Of a stretch of 64,000 nt of DNA, positions 34,360 to 43,392 are shown piece after piece (position 1 is the first letter of the stretch; each line of letters starts with the position of its first letter). Source of the DNA: Mesonia aestuariivivens (GTDB taxonomy: Bacteria > Bacteroidota > Bacteroidia > Flavobacteriales > Flavobacteriaceae); assembly GCF_019311235.1 (NCBI RefSeq), contig NZ_JAHWDF010000003.1, positions 124,001 through 188,000 on the forward strand, given 5' to 3'. The translations under genes and the position numbers were made by a program. The notes beneath the pieces were generated by a model that searched no databases, was not told where the DNA came from, and worked only from the letters and a program-made list of their open reading frames with translations.

Positions 34360-35559
34360 ATGGAATTATTAGATTCAACTATAAAAGATAAAGTTCTAGA
34401 CTCAATGATGAAAATCATTGATAAAGAACGATCAACTATTATTGCTGAAAATAAAAAAGACCTAGAAGCATTTAATAAAGAAGATCAAGCTTTATACGAT
34501 CGGCTAGTAGTTAACGAGACGAAAGTTAATGGTATGATCCAAGCTATCAAAGAAGTTAAAGAACAAGAAGATCCTGTAGCTAAACAAATATCTACAAGAA
34601 CTTTAGATAGCGGTTTAGAGATTATCAACAAAACAGCACCGTTTGGCACCATTATGATTATTTACGAATCTAGACCAGACGTAACAATAGAAGCTGCTGT
34701 TTTGGCATTCAAGGCTAATAATAAAATTATACTGAAAGGTGGTAAAGAAGCTAAAAACAGTAATATTATTTTAGAAAAATGCTGGCACGAAGCACTTGCT
34801 GAAAACGGACTTGAAAAAGACTGGATTAAGCTAATGCATACCAACAGAACCGAAACGCAAGCATTTTTACAAAATCCGCCTGAGCAATTAGACCTTATAG
34901 TTCCCAGAGGTGGCGAGCGTTTAATTCAATTTGTAAAAGAAAATGCTAAATGTGCCGTGCTTATTAGCGGTAGAGGTAACAATTTTTTATATGTTGCTGA
35001 AGATGCAGATTGGGGAAAAGCTGTAAAAGTTATTATTAATGCTAAAACAGATAAAATTTCAGGTTGTAATGCTTTAGACAAAGTTTTAATCGATAAAAAA
35101 ATCCCAAATTACGAAGCAAAACTAAAAGACCTTCAAACAGTTTTAAAAGACGCTAAAGTAAATATTCTTGTAGACGAAAAAGTTGGTAAAATTTTAACTG
35201 AAGAAGAAAAAATACCTAGCGAAGATACTTGGTATGAAGAATTTTTAGCGATGAAAATTGTTCTTTCTGAAGCCGATGGAATCGATGATGTTATTGAAAA
35301 AATAAATAAATATTCTGGCGGTCACTCAGCTTGTATCATTACTGAAGATAAACATAAAGCTGCTAAATTCATGGAACAAATTGATAGTGCTGCAGTTTAC
35401 CATAACGCCTCTACCCGATTTACAGACGGCGGACAAATGGGTGTAGGTGCAGAACTAGCAATTAGTACAGATAAATTACACCACAGAGGTCCATTAGGGC
35501 TTAAACAATTAGTCACCAATAAGTACTACGTATATGGTGATGGACACGTAAGGGTTTAA
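34360..35559 (+). CDS. proA: Glutamate-5-semialdehyde dehydrogenase (gamma-glutamyl phosphate reductase)
   Basis: 399 residues. Family segments: PFGTIMIIYESRPDVTIEAA, LKGGKEAKNSN, DLIVPRGGERLIQFV, the catalytic Cys in KISGCNALDKVL, and the C-terminal ASTRFTDGGQMGVGAELAIST with HHRGPLGL. It reduces gamma-glutamyl phosphate to the semialdehyde that closes to P5C. Last gene of proCBA, followed by a hairpin terminator. Confidence 0.96.
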   Translation: MELLDSTIKDKVLDSMMKIIDKERSTIIAENKKDLEAFNKEDQALYDRLVVNETKVNGMIQAIKEVKEQEDPVAKQISTRTLDSGLEIINKTAPFGTIMIIYESRPDVTIEAAVLAFKANNKIILKGGKEAKNSNIILEKCWHEALAENGLEKDWIKLMHTNRTETQAFLQNPPEQLDLIVPRGGERLIQFVKENAKCAVLISGRGNNFLYVAEDADWGKAVKVIINAKTDKISGCNALDKVLIDKKIPNYEAKLKDLQTVLKDAKVNILVDEKVGKILTEEEKIPSEDTWYEEFLAMKIVLSEADGIDDVIEKINKYSGGHSACIITEDKHKAAKFMEQIDSAAVYHNASTRFTDGGQMGVGAELAISTDKLHHRGPLGLKQLVTNKYYVYGDGHVRV

Positions 35560-35583
35560 ATTCACTAAACTATTTTTACAGAG

Positions 35584-35612
35584 AAAGCTTTCATTAATTT
35601 GGAAGCTTTTTT
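35584..35612 (+). terminator. Terminator after proA
   Basis: Stem AAAGCTT paired with AAGCTTT around a 12-base loop, then T residues. It lies 25 bp after the proA stop. Confidence 0.7.
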
Positions 35613-35702
35613 ATTTCATTAAAATTTCAAAAGTTTTGTAACCTTTTCACTAAAGCATACGTATAACCAGATATAACCTAAATTTTAATCTAGAGGTCGT
35701 AA

Positions 35703-36566
35703 ATGAGACAACTTAAAATCACGAAGCAGGTAACCAATAGAGAAACCGCTTCGCTAGACAAGTATTTACAAGAAATTGGTAAAGTAGATTTAATTACTGC
35801 TGATGAAGAAGTAGAATTGGCACAACGTATTAAAGCTGGAGATGATAGAGCTTTAGAAAAATTAACTCAAGCCAATTTACGATTTGTGGTATCTGTATCT
35901 AAACAATACCAAAATCAAGGTTTAACTTTACCAGACCTAATTAACGAAGGTAATTTAGGGCTAATTAAAGCTGCAAAACGTTTTGATGAAACCAGAGGTT
36001 TTAAATTTATATCTTACGCCGTTTGGTGGATTAGACAATCCATCTTACAAGCTTTAGCAGAACAATCAAGAATTGTACGTTTACCATTAAACAAAATTGG
36101 TTCTATTAATAAAATAAATAAAACCTATGCTTTTCTAGAGCAATCTAACGAAAGACCCCCTAGTGCTGAAGAGATTGCTAAAGAACTAGACATGACAATT
36201 AATGAGGTCAAAGAATCTCTAAAAAATTCTGGTCGTCATATATCTATGGACGCCCCGCTAATCGAAGGTGAAGATTCTAACCTCTATGATGTACTTCGCT
36301 CCGGAGAATCTCCTAATCCAGATAAAGAATTACTACATGATTCACTTAAGACTGAAATAGAAAGGTCTTTAGAAACTTTAACTCCAAGAGAAGCAGATGT
36401 GATTCGCCTTTACTTTGGCTTAGGAGATCAACAACCTATGACTTTAGAAGAAATAGGAGAAACTTTCGATTTAACAAGAGAAAGAGTAAGACAAATAAAA
36501 GAAAAAGCTATTCGCAGATTAAAACATACTTCAAGGAGTAAAATTTTAAAAACCTATTTAGGTTAA
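35703..36566 (+). CDS. rpoD: Primary RNA polymerase sigma factor
   Basis: 287 residues, the short primary sigma of Bacteroidota that lacks the acidic region 1.1. Region 1.2 ([20 protein letters not shown]), region 2 ([31 protein letters not shown] and the -7/-10 recognition part [13 protein letters not shown]), region 3 and region 4 ([31 protein letters not shown]) are all intact. It would recognise the TAnnTTTG boxes annotated in this window. Confidence 0.96.
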   Translation: MRQLKITKQVTNRETASLDKYLQEIGKVDLITADEEVELAQRIKAGDDRALEKLTQANLRFVVSVSKQYQNQGLTLPDLINEGNLGLIKAAKRFDETRGFKFISYAVWWIRQSILQALAEQSRIVRLPLNKIGSINKINKTYAFLEQSNERPPSAEEIAKELDMTINEVKESLKNSGRHISMDAPLIEGEDSNLYDVLRSGESPNPDKELLHDSLKTEIERSLETLTPREADVIRLYFGLGDQQPMTLEEIGETFDLTRERVRQIKEKAIRRLKHTSRSKILKTYLG

Positions 36567-36632
36567 ATTTCGTAACTTTGATGATTACAAACAGTTTATT
36601 CATAACTGTTCGTTTTTTGATTGATGAATGAG

Positions 36633-36658
36633 ACCCCGGCTGATTACCGGGGTTTTTC
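36633..36658 (+). terminator. Terminator after the sigma gene
   Basis: Stem ACCCCGG paired with CCGGGGT around 7 bases, then a T run, 66 bp past the rpoD stop. Confidence 0.85.
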
Positions 36659-36724
36659 AATTATCTTATTAACTATTTTTTTTAACAATAAAAAATAAAT
36701 TTTTAACTTACTCTAAAATTTAAA

Positions 36725-37129
36725 ATGCGCTTAGCCATTTGTTATGTTAGCAACAGTAATCCAGAACTTTCTTATACAGATATATTAAAAATTTTATCTG
36801 TATCACAGAAAAAAAATATAGAGCAAGAAATTCACGGATTATTACTTTATTCAGACGGTAATTTTTTTCAAATCTTAGAAGGTTCCTGTGATATCATTCA
36901 ATCTATTTGGAAAAACATAAGAAAAGACAAACGTCATTTTAGTATCATAAAAGTTTTTGAAACAGAAGTTACCACAAAACCCTTCGATGGCTATTTATGT
37001 GATTTTATTTCTGCAGAAGAAAAATACCAATACCATAACCTAAAGCAAGTTTTCGATCAGTTAAAATCTTTAGATGAAAAACCTCGTGAAGCAGCAGAAG
37101 AAATGCTGAAATTGTTTCTTAAATGCTAA
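36725..37129 (+). CDS. BLUF-domain blue-light sensor
   Basis: 134 residues, essentially one BLUF domain plus a short helical end. The flavin-switch residues are in place: Tyr in AICYVSNS near residue 7, Asn in KKNIEQEIHG near 35, and Gln in GNFFQILEG near 54. The Trp common near the domain end is Tyr here (PFDGYLCDF). BLUF proteins bind FAD without covalent linkage and signal blue light to a partner. No output domain is fused, so the partner is unknown. It sits alone between the sigma gene and rpe. Confidence 0.88.
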   Translation: MRLAICYVSNSNPELSYTDILKILSVSQKKNIEQEIHGLLLYSDGNFFQILEGSCDIIQSIWKNIRKDKRHFSIIKVFETEVTTKPFDGYLCDFISAEEKYQYHNLKQVFDQLKSLDEKPREAAEEMLKLFLKC

Positions 37130-37155
37130 CCAGATTTTAATCCATAAATTCTTAG

Positions 37156-37163
37156 TATTTTTG
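37156..37163 (+). promoter_or_regulatory. -7 box TATTTTTG for rpe
   Basis: Exact TAnnTTTG match, 20 bp before the rpe ATG at 37184. Confidence 0.6.
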
Positions 37164-37183
37164 TAATTCAACAAAAAATAAAT

Positions 37184-37843
37184 ATGAAAAAATTAATTGC
37201 TCCTTCTATTTTAGCCGCAGACTTTGCCAATCTACAACGTGATATTGAAATGGTAAATGAAAGTGATGCAGATTGGTTTCACATAGATATTATGGATGGC
37301 GTTTTTGTACCTAATATATCTTTTGGGATGCCAGTCTTAGAAGCTATTAATCGCCATGCAGGTAAAGTAATAGATGTACATTTAATGATAGTAGATCCTG
37401 ATCGCTACATTAAAACTTTTGCGCAATTAGGCGCAGATATACTTACGGTACATTTTGAAGCTTGCACACATTTACATAGAACACTACAAGCTATTAAAGC
37501 AGAAGGGATGAGAGCTGGAGTTGCTATTAATCCGCATACCAATGTTGCACTTTTAGAAGATGTGATTAATGATATAGATTTAGTTTGTATCATGAGCGTT
37601 AATCCAGGTTTTGGGGGGCAAAGCTTTATAGAAAACACCTACAAAAAGACAAAGCAACTCAAAGAAATTATTCTTGATAATAATGCTGCTACCCAAATTG
37701 AAATTGATGGCGGAGTTACAAGTAAAAATGCTAAACAATTAGTAGATGCTGGAGCAGACGTTTTAGTAGCAGGAAGTTTTGTTTTTAAATCGCAAAACCC
37801 TAAAGAAACCATTATAGAGCTAAAAGAAATTGCAAACTCATAA
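37184..37843 (+). CDS. rpe: Ribulose-phosphate 3-epimerase
   Basis: 219 residues, a TIM barrel of the usual length. Motifs: LIAPSILAADFANL, WFHIDIMDGVFVPNISFG, DVHLMIVDP, HFEAC, MSVNPGFGGQSFI, EIDGGV and ADVLVAGSFVF. It interconverts ribulose 5-phosphate and xylulose 5-phosphate in the pentose phosphate pathway. The next gene overlaps its 3' end by 14 bp. Confidence 0.97.
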   Translation: MKKLIAPSILAADFANLQRDIEMVNESDADWFHIDIMDGVFVPNISFGMPVLEAINRHAGKVIDVHLMIVDPDRYIKTFAQLGADILTVHFEACTHLHRTLQAIKAEGMRAGVAINPHTNVALLEDVINDIDLVCIMSVNPGFGGQSFIENTYKKTKQLKEIILDNNAATQIEIDGGVTSKNAKQLVDAGADVLVAGSFVFKSQNPKETIIELKEIANS

Positions 37844-38816
37844 TTCCCAAAAAGATTTGTTAGACGTTGTTATTATTGGTGCAGGTCCTATAGGAATCGC
37901 CTGCGCAATCGAAGCACAAAAAAAAAACCTAACTTATATCGTGATTGAAAAAGGGCCGTTAGTAAATTCTCTTTATAACTACCCTACTAATATGACTTTT
38001 TTCTCTTCTTCAGAGAAATTAGAAATAGACGAAATTCCTTTTATTAGCAAAAGCGCCAAACCCAGCAAAGCTGAAGCGTTAGAATACTACCGGAGGATTG
38101 CTACTTCAAAAAAATTGGATATTCATTTATTTGAAAAAGTAAATTCTATTGAAAATAGTAATAATTCTTATCAGGTAAATACTAGTAAAAATAATTATTC
38201 GGCTAAAAATATAGTAGTCGCTACTGGTTTTTACGACATTCCTAATTATATGAATGTGGAGGGAGAAGATTTACCCAAATTGAATCATTATTACAAAGAT
38301 CCACATTACTATTCTAATCAAGATGTGATTGTGGTAGGCGCTAGTAATTCTTCTGTAGATGCAGCTTTAGAGGTTTTTAGAAAAGGTGGTCGAGTAACTA
38401 TGGTTGTACGAGGCGAAAACATAGGAGAACGCGTAAAGTATTGGGTAAGACCAGACATTATTAATCGTATTGAAGAAGGAAGTATAAAAGCATATTTCAA
38501 CTCATGCATTTCAGAGGTTAGAGAAAATGAAGTAGACATAAAAGACAAAGACGGTAATTTAAAAACACTAAAAAACGATTTTGTATTAGCTTTAACTGGT
38601 TATCAACCTGACTTTAAATTTTTAGAAGAAATAGGAATTCAATTACAGGATAAAGAAAAGAAAATACCGCAATACAATCCACAAACCATGGAAACTAACT
38701 TAAAAGGAGTTTATCTAGCCGGAGTAATTTGCGGTGGCTTAGAAACCCACAAGTGGTTTATTGAAAATTCTCGTATTCACGCCAAGATGATTATGGAGAA
38801 TATTTCTTGCAACTAA
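37830..38816 (+). CDS. YpdA-like FAD/NAD(P) disulfide reductase
   Basis: 328 residues of the thioredoxin-reductase-like YpdA family (putative bacillithiol disulfide reductase). The FAD motif is VIIGAGPIGIACAIEA, the NAD(P) motif is VVGASNSSVDAALEV, and GVYLAGVICGG is near the C-terminus. No CxxC redox pair is seen, as expected for YpdA. The frame opens at a TTG at 37830; another TTG at 37857 would give MLDVVIIGAG, so the start is uncertain. Whether this organism makes bacillithiol cannot be told from the window. Confidence 0.8.
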   Translation: MQTHNSQKDLLDVVIIGAGPIGIACAIEAQKKNLTYIVIEKGPLVNSLYNYPTNMTFFSSSEKLEIDEIPFISKSAKPSKAEALEYYRRIATSKKLDIHLFEKVNSIENSNNSYQVNTSKNNYSAKNIVVATGFYDIPNYMNVEGEDLPKLNHYYKDPHYYSNQDVIVVGASNSSVDAALEVFRKGGRVTMVVRGENIGERVKYWVRPDIINRIEEGSIKAYFNSCISEVRENEVDIKDKDGNLKTLKNDFVLALTGYQPDFKFLEEIGIQLQDKEKKIPQYNPQTMETNLKGVYLAGVICGGLETHKWFIENSRIHAKMIMENISCN

Positions 38817-38826
38817 ATTTTAAATT

Positions 38827-39573
38827 ATGGAAAACAAGTTGGCAGTTTTAATAGATGGAGACAACATACCAGCAGCCTATATCACAGAAATGCTACAAGA
38901 AATTGCCAAATATGGCAACCCGACCATTAAACGTATTTATGGTGATTGGACTAAACCTCACCTTAATAAATGGAAAAACGTCTTGTTGCAAAATGCAGTA
39001 AACCCAATGCAGCAATACGCTTATACACAAGGTAAAAACGCTACAGATTCTGCGATGATTATCGATGCTATGGATATTTTATATTCAAATAAAGTAGATG
39101 GTTTTTGCTTGGTTTCTAGCGATAGCGATTTTACTAAATTAGCCACCAGACTTCGTGAAGCAGGTAAAAATGTAATTGGTATTGGCGAAAAGAAAACTCC
39201 AGAACCCTTTATTGTAGCTTGTGATAAGTTTATTTATATTGAAATTTTAAAGAATCAGAACAAAGAAATTGAAAGTAAAAGCTCTTCAAAAACTAAGGAA
39301 GACAAGAAAGACGATGTAGATAAAATTACCCCTAAAGTTATAAAATTAATTGCTTCTACTATTTCTGATGTTGCCGATGAAGATGGCTGGGCATTTTTAG
39401 GAGACGTAGGAAGTTTACTACAAAAGAAGCAACCTAATTTTGATTCTAGAAATTATGGTTTTCAAAAACTAACTCCTATGATTAATTCTATAGAAAAGTT
39501 TGAAATAGAATCGCGTGAAAACCAACACAACAACAATAAATTTAAACTTATCTATGTACGCAATAAAAATTAA
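38827..39573 (+). CDS. NYN-domain ribonuclease-like protein with OST-HTH/LOTUS domain
   Basis: 248 residues. The N-terminal NYN (PIN-like) domain, about 1-140, has the acidic residues LIDGDNIP, KNATDSAMIIDAMD and VSSDSDFTKLA that form the metal site of these RNases. A charged Lys/Ser/Asp linker (about 143-168) leads to a C-terminal OST-HTH (LOTUS) domain (about 170-245: DGWAFLGDVGSLLQKKQPNFDSRNYGFQKLTPMI), an RNA-binding module. The same pairing occurs in eukaryotic MARF1-type proteins. An RNA-cleaving or RNA-regulating role is inferred. Its 3' end overlaps the peptidase gene by 4 bp. Confidence 0.88.
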   Translation: MENKLAVLIDGDNIPAAYITEMLQEIAKYGNPTIKRIYGDWTKPHLNKWKNVLLQNAVNPMQQYAYTQGKNATDSAMIIDAMDILYSNKVDGFCLVSSDSDFTKLATRLREAGKNVIGIGEKKTPEPFIVACDKFIYIEILKNQNKEIESKSSSKTKEDKKDDVDKITPKVIKLIASTISDVADEDGWAFLGDVGSLLQKKQPNFDSRNYGFQKLTPMINSIEKFEIESRENQHNNNKFKLIYVRNKN

Positions 39574-40331
39574 TAACCACCAAAATTGTAATTCAGCATT
39601 TCTCTTATTCTGCTATAAAATTCAGGGAACTTTTGTTTAAACTCCAAAGGGTTTTCTATAAAATATTCTACTAAAACTGCCAAAAATTCAAAACGATTAG
39701 TAAATGCATATGCTCTAAAGTATTTAGTAGCTTCTAATCGCTGTCTTATTTTATCATTTAACAAAAGCTTAGTCAAATTTTTAGAGCTATCTGCAAATAT
39801 GGTCGCACTAATATCATTTTCTTTCATACTGTTTATTTGAATCACATGTATAAATTCATGTATCGCTAAATTTAAATTGTCTTTACCATCTGCAAAACCT
39901 TCTAAAAAATCTTTCCAAGAAAAAACTAAAGCTTTTAACCGCGGATTAAATTCGCCTTTATGATGAGTTTGATTAATGGTTGAATAATAAATATCTGGGT
40001 ATACAAAAATTTTCTGTAAAGCTGGCAATAGAAACTCTCGCATTCCAAAGGTAAGCATCACTGCTGTGGAAGAAATATATAACTTTACCTGATTGTTAAT
40101 CTCAAAACCACCTCGTCCTTCAAAAGATTTATCTTTCATAAACAAAACAACCCGATGCTGAAAAAAGTTTTTCTGCTTGGCGGTTAATCTATTATAAAAA
40201 ATAAACTTATCTTTTATAAACCTTTCGCCTTGCCAAGATAATTTTTTTAACTTAAAATAAAAATGAATATAAGTAGGTTTATTGAAAAAATGTAAGTGAA
40301 GATGATCTAATAAAGAAATAAACAATACCAA
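39570..40331 (-). CDS. MtfA-like zinc metallopeptidase (M90)
   Basis: 253 residues. The zinc site is HEFIHVIQ (HExxH) near residue 161. The surrounding pattern KDKSFEGRGGFEINNQVKLYISSTAVMLTFG and the C-terminal EFLAVLVEYFIENPLEFKQKFPEFYSRIREMLN match the MtfA/M90 family. E. coli MtfA is a cytoplasmic peptidase acting in sugar-transport control. The N-terminus is hydrophobic and opens at a TTG with no ATG in frame, so the start is uncertain and a membrane anchor is possible. Confidence 0.85.
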   Translation of the reverse strand: MVLFISLLDHLHLHFFNKPTYIHFYFKLKKLSWQGERFIKDKFIFYNRLTAKQKNFFQHRVVLFMKDKSFEGRGGFEINNQVKLYISSTAVMLTFGMREFLLPALQKIFVYPDIYYSTINQTHHKGEFNPRLKALVFSWKDFLEGFADGKDNLNLAIHEFIHVIQINSMKENDISATIFADSSKNLTKLLLNDKIRQRLEATKYFRAYAFTNRFEFLAVLVEYFIENPLEFKQKFPEFYSRIREMLNYNFGGY

Positions 40332-40515
40332 ACCAGCAAATAAAAAACACGATCATTAAAACTTAAATGAATAACCAACTAATATACTTAACTATTTATT
40401 ATAAAATCAATCCTAAACCCGAAATTCACTAAACTAAACTATCTCACGGGTTCTAGTATAAAAACTTGTTTTTAATAAAAAAAAGACTTATTATAATCCC
40501 TGAATAAAAACTACT

Positions 40516-41568
40516 ATGCGGGATTTTATAATTATTGGAGCTGCACAAGCTGGCTTATCGATGGCTTATTATTTAAAACAATTAAATAAAGATTTTTTAG
40601 TCCTAGACAAAGAAGATGAAATTGGCGCCAGTTGGCTAAATAGATGGGACTCACTTAAACTTTTTACCCCTACAGAATTTAACCATATGGTAGGGATGAA
40701 TTTTCCGGCTCCTAAAGGCCACTACCCCAATAAATATGAAGTGGCTAATTATTTTAAAAAATATGTAAAAGAATTTAAAATTCCAGTTCAACTAAAAACT
40801 TTTGTAAAAAAAATAGAAAAAGTAGACGATAAGTTTATTTTAACAACTAATAAAACCACTTTAGAAGCTAAACAAGTAATTGTTGCTACAGGACCTTTTC
40901 ACATTCCCTACACTCCACCATGCTCCAAACATTTAGCCGACTCTATTTTTCAGATTCATAGTAACTATTACAAAAAACCAACACAATTGCAAGACGGTGC
41001 AGCTATGGTTGTTGGCGCTGGCGATAGCGGCTTTCAAATTTTAGATGAAATTTCTAAAAATGGAAGAAAAACCTATTTTTCAGGTGATATTAATGTAAAA
41101 ACACTTCCGCAAGAATTGTTAGGAAAAACACTTTGGTGGTGGTTCACCAAAACAGGATTTTTAAGTTTTAGTAAAAAATCTTGGATAGGTAAACGTATTA
41201 CTCACACCAAACAACCTGTAATAGGAATAGATGTAAAAGAAATTTTAAATCGAAAACATGTAATTCCCGTTGGAAGAACCAATGATGGACATGAAGAAAA
41301 AATAGAAACCGATAAACAAACCCTTAGCGATGTAAAAAATATTGTATGGGCCACTGGTTACCGACCTAATTTCTCTTGGATTGAAGGATTAGAACTCGAT
41401 CACGAAGGCTACCCAAAAAACGAACGTGGAGTAAGCAGCATACAAGGTTTATATTTTATAGGCTTACCCTGGTTACACACTAGGGGTTCTGCTACGCTTG
41501 GTGGTATTAAAAAAGATGCAGAACATTTAGCTATACAAATAAAAAAACAGGAATTACAATCATTTTAA
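40516..41568 (+). CDS. CzcO-like flavin-dependent monooxygenase/oxidoreductase
   Basis: 350 residues. The FAD motif has GAAQAG where GxGxxG is usual (IIIGAAQAGLSMAYYL), followed by EIGASWLNRWDSLKLFTPTEF, which resembles the WRxxYxxL region of flavin-containing monooxygenases. The NAD(P) motif is MVVGAGDSGFQILDEI, and VWATGYRPNFSW is also typical. The substrate is unknown. The last codons form the left arm of its own terminator. It stands alone. Confidence 0.85.
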   Translation: MRDFIIIGAAQAGLSMAYYLKQLNKDFLVLDKEDEIGASWLNRWDSLKLFTPTEFNHMVGMNFPAPKGHYPNKYEVANYFKKYVKEFKIPVQLKTFVKKIEKVDDKFILTTNKTTLEAKQVIVATGPFHIPYTPPCSKHLADSIFQIHSNYYKKPTQLQDGAAMVVGAGDSGFQILDEISKNGRKTYFSGDINVKTLPQELLGKTLWWWFTKTGFLSFSKKSWIGKRITHTKQPVIGIDVKEILNRKHVIPVGRTNDGHEEKIETDKQTLSDVKNIVWATGYRPNFSWIEGLELDHEGYPKNERGVSSIQGLYFIGLPWLHTRGSATLGGIKKDAEHLAIQIKKQELQSF

Positions 41569-41588
41569 TTTAAAATTCCTGTTTTTTA
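41542..41588 (+). terminator. Terminator overlapping the end of the monooxygenase gene
   Basis: A 14-pair stem: AAAAAACAGGAATT at 41542-41555 lies within the coding sequence and pairs with AATTCCTGTTTTTT at 41574-41587. The loop holds the stop codon. Confidence 0.75.
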
Positions 41589-41650
41589 TATTTTCTAAAA
41601 GATTAGCTAAAAATGCTCATTTGCTTAGTCACAATAAGATTATTACTTAA

Positions 41651-42091
41651 TTAAGATGTTTTTTTAAGTAACTCTTTTGCTTTTTCAATACTGTTGTTCA
41701 CCTTATGCTGCATTTCTTTCACCTCTTCTTTTTCTTCCATAAGTAAAGGTTCACGCTCTTTATAAACTTCTTTTGAATAGGTAGTATCTTTTAAAGCGTT
41801 CGGAAACTTTTCACTAAAATCTTTCATCCAATTCATCATAAAGTGATGCGCTTCTTTTAGCTCATTGTTGGCTGCCTTAAATTGAATTCCCATAGCAGTA
41901 GTATCAACTTTTGCTTCTGTTTCTTCAATTAAACTAGAAAGCGTTCCCATTTTGGGCATTACCTCATCATGAACTTCTAAAATTTCAGCAATAGATTGAT
42001 CATAATTTTTTTTCTCTTTTGAACTTTCCTGGGTCTTTCCGCAACTTATTAAAAGTAAAACTGAAAAGATAAATACAAGTGTTTTTTTCAT
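41651..42091 (-). CDS. Small lipoprotein, function unknown
   Basis: 146 residues from the ATG at 42091, which opens a lipoprotein signal with lipobox LISC (Cys17). A frame extending upstream to 42142 adds 17 residues before the signal and was rejected. The mature part is highly charged and helical (long stretches of Glu, Lys and Met) and resembles proteins loosely named viral A-type inclusion protein in this family. It would be anchored in the inner or outer membrane. No function is known to me. It is divergent from the HI0933-type gene. Confidence 0.8.
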   Translation of the reverse strand: MKKTLVFIFSVLLLISCGKTQESSKEKKNYDQSIAEILEVHDEVMPKMGTLSSLIEETEAKVDTTAMGIQFKAANNELKEAHHFMMNWMKDFSEKFPNALKDTTYSKEVYKEREPLLMEEKEEVKEMQHKVNNSIEKAKELLKKTS

Positions 42092-42147
42092 TTGAAATGT
42101 TTTGTGCATAAAAATAAACAATTTTACTAGGAGAACAATCAAATACT

Positions 42148-42155
42148 TATTTTTG
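42148..42155 (+). promoter_or_regulatory. -7 box TATTTTTG for the HI0933-type gene
   Basis: Exact TAnnTTTG match with only four bases before the ATG at 42160, so a leaderless message is predicted. The ATG is well fixed because the FAD motif begins nine residues later. Confidence 0.6.
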
Positions 42156-42159
42156 CGGT

Positions 42160-43392
42160 ATGAGTGAAGAACGAAAAGTTGTAATTATTGGCGGTGGTGC
42201 GGCAGGTTTTTTTACAGCAATTAATTTAGCTGAAGCCAATCCTAACTTAAGCATTAGCATTTTAGAACGTGGCAAAGAAGTATTAACTAAAGTTAGAATT
42301 TCTGGTGGTGGCCGCTGTAATGTTACCCATGCAGAATTTATTCCGCAAGAACTTAATAAAAACTATCCAAGAGGCGAAAAAGAATTATTAGGACCATTTC
42401 ATCAATTTATGACGGGTGATACGATTGCTTGGTTTGAAGAACGCGGAATTGAATTAAAAACTGAAGAAGATGGAAGAATGTTTCCCGTTACAGATTCTTC
42501 AGAAACTATTATCGATTGTTTTCTCGCTGAAACAGAGCGTTTAAATATTGAAGTTAAAACTGGTCACGCCGTTCAAGATATTAGGCACACCAAACAAAAA
42601 TGGCTTATAAAAACTACAAAAGGAGATTTTACTGCAGATCAACTCGTGGTGGCTACTGGCAGTAATCCCAAAATTTGGGAATTGCTCAAAAATCTTGGTC
42701 ATCAAATTATTCCTCCTGTTCCATCTTTATTCACTTTTAATATTCAAGATCATCGCATTAAAGATTTAGCAGGAATTTCAACCTTTGCTCATATTAAAAT
42801 AGTAAAAGAAAAATTAGAAAGTGACGGCCCATTACTTATTACTCATTGGGGTTTGAGCGGACCTGGAATTTTAAAACTTTCTGCTTGGGGAGCCCGAATT
42901 TTAGAAGCGAAAAATTATCATTTTAAAATTGAAGTGAATTGGTTAGGCTATAAAACTTCAGAAGAAATTGTAGAAAAAATTAAAAAATTAAAAATAAAAT
43001 TAGCCAAGCAGCAACTCACCACACAAGCACAATTTAATCTACCAAAGCGTTTATGGGTAAGTTTAGTAAAAGCTACTAAGATACCTGAAACTCAAAAATG
43101 GGCAGAATTAAGTAAAAAACAAATTTCAGATCTTGCCAAAGAACTTACTGCTTGCAGGTTAGCGGTAAATGGAAAAAGTACTTTTAAAGAAGAATTTGTT
43201 ACTGCCGGCGGTGTAGATTTAAAAGAAATAAACTTTAAAACCTTTGAAAGTAAAGTTTATAACAATTTATTTTTAGCAGGTGAAATACTAAATATTGATG
43301 CCGTTACTGGTGGTTTCAACTTTCAAAATGCTTGGACGGGTGGTTATTTAGCAGCTCAAGGAATTGCAAAAAACATAGAGAATGAAGATTAA
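42160..43392 (+). CDS. HI0933/BaiN-family flavoprotein
   Basis: 410 residues. The FAD motif VVIIGGGAAGFFTAINLAEA begins at residue 7. The family-specific VRISGGGRCNVTHA, LKTEEDGRMFPVTDSSETII and the C-terminal VTAGGVDLKEIN, GLFLAGEILNIDAVTGGFNFQNAWTGGY-type end are all visible. The family is abundant and poorly understood; one gut member (BaiN) acts in bile acid reduction. The symporter gene overlaps its end by 11 bp, so they are translated from one message. Confidence 0.9.
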   Translation: MSEERKVVIIGGGAAGFFTAINLAEANPNLSISILERGKEVLTKVRISGGGRCNVTHAEFIPQELNKNYPRGEKELLGPFHQFMTGDTIAWFEERGIELKTEEDGRMFPVTDSSETIIDCFLAETERLNIEVKTGHAVQDIRHTKQKWLIKTTKGDFTADQLVVATGSNPKIWELLKNLGHQIIPPVPSLFTFNIQDHRIKDLAGISTFAHIKIVKEKLESDGPLLITHWGLSGPGILKLSAWGARILEAKNYHFKIEVNWLGYKTSEEIVEKIKKLKIKLAKQQLTTQAQFNLPKRLWVSLVKATKIPETQKWAELSKKQISDLAKELTACRLAVNGKSTFKEEFVTAGGVDLKEINFKTFESKVYNNLFLAGEILNIDAVTGGFNFQNAWTGGYLAAQGIAKNIENED

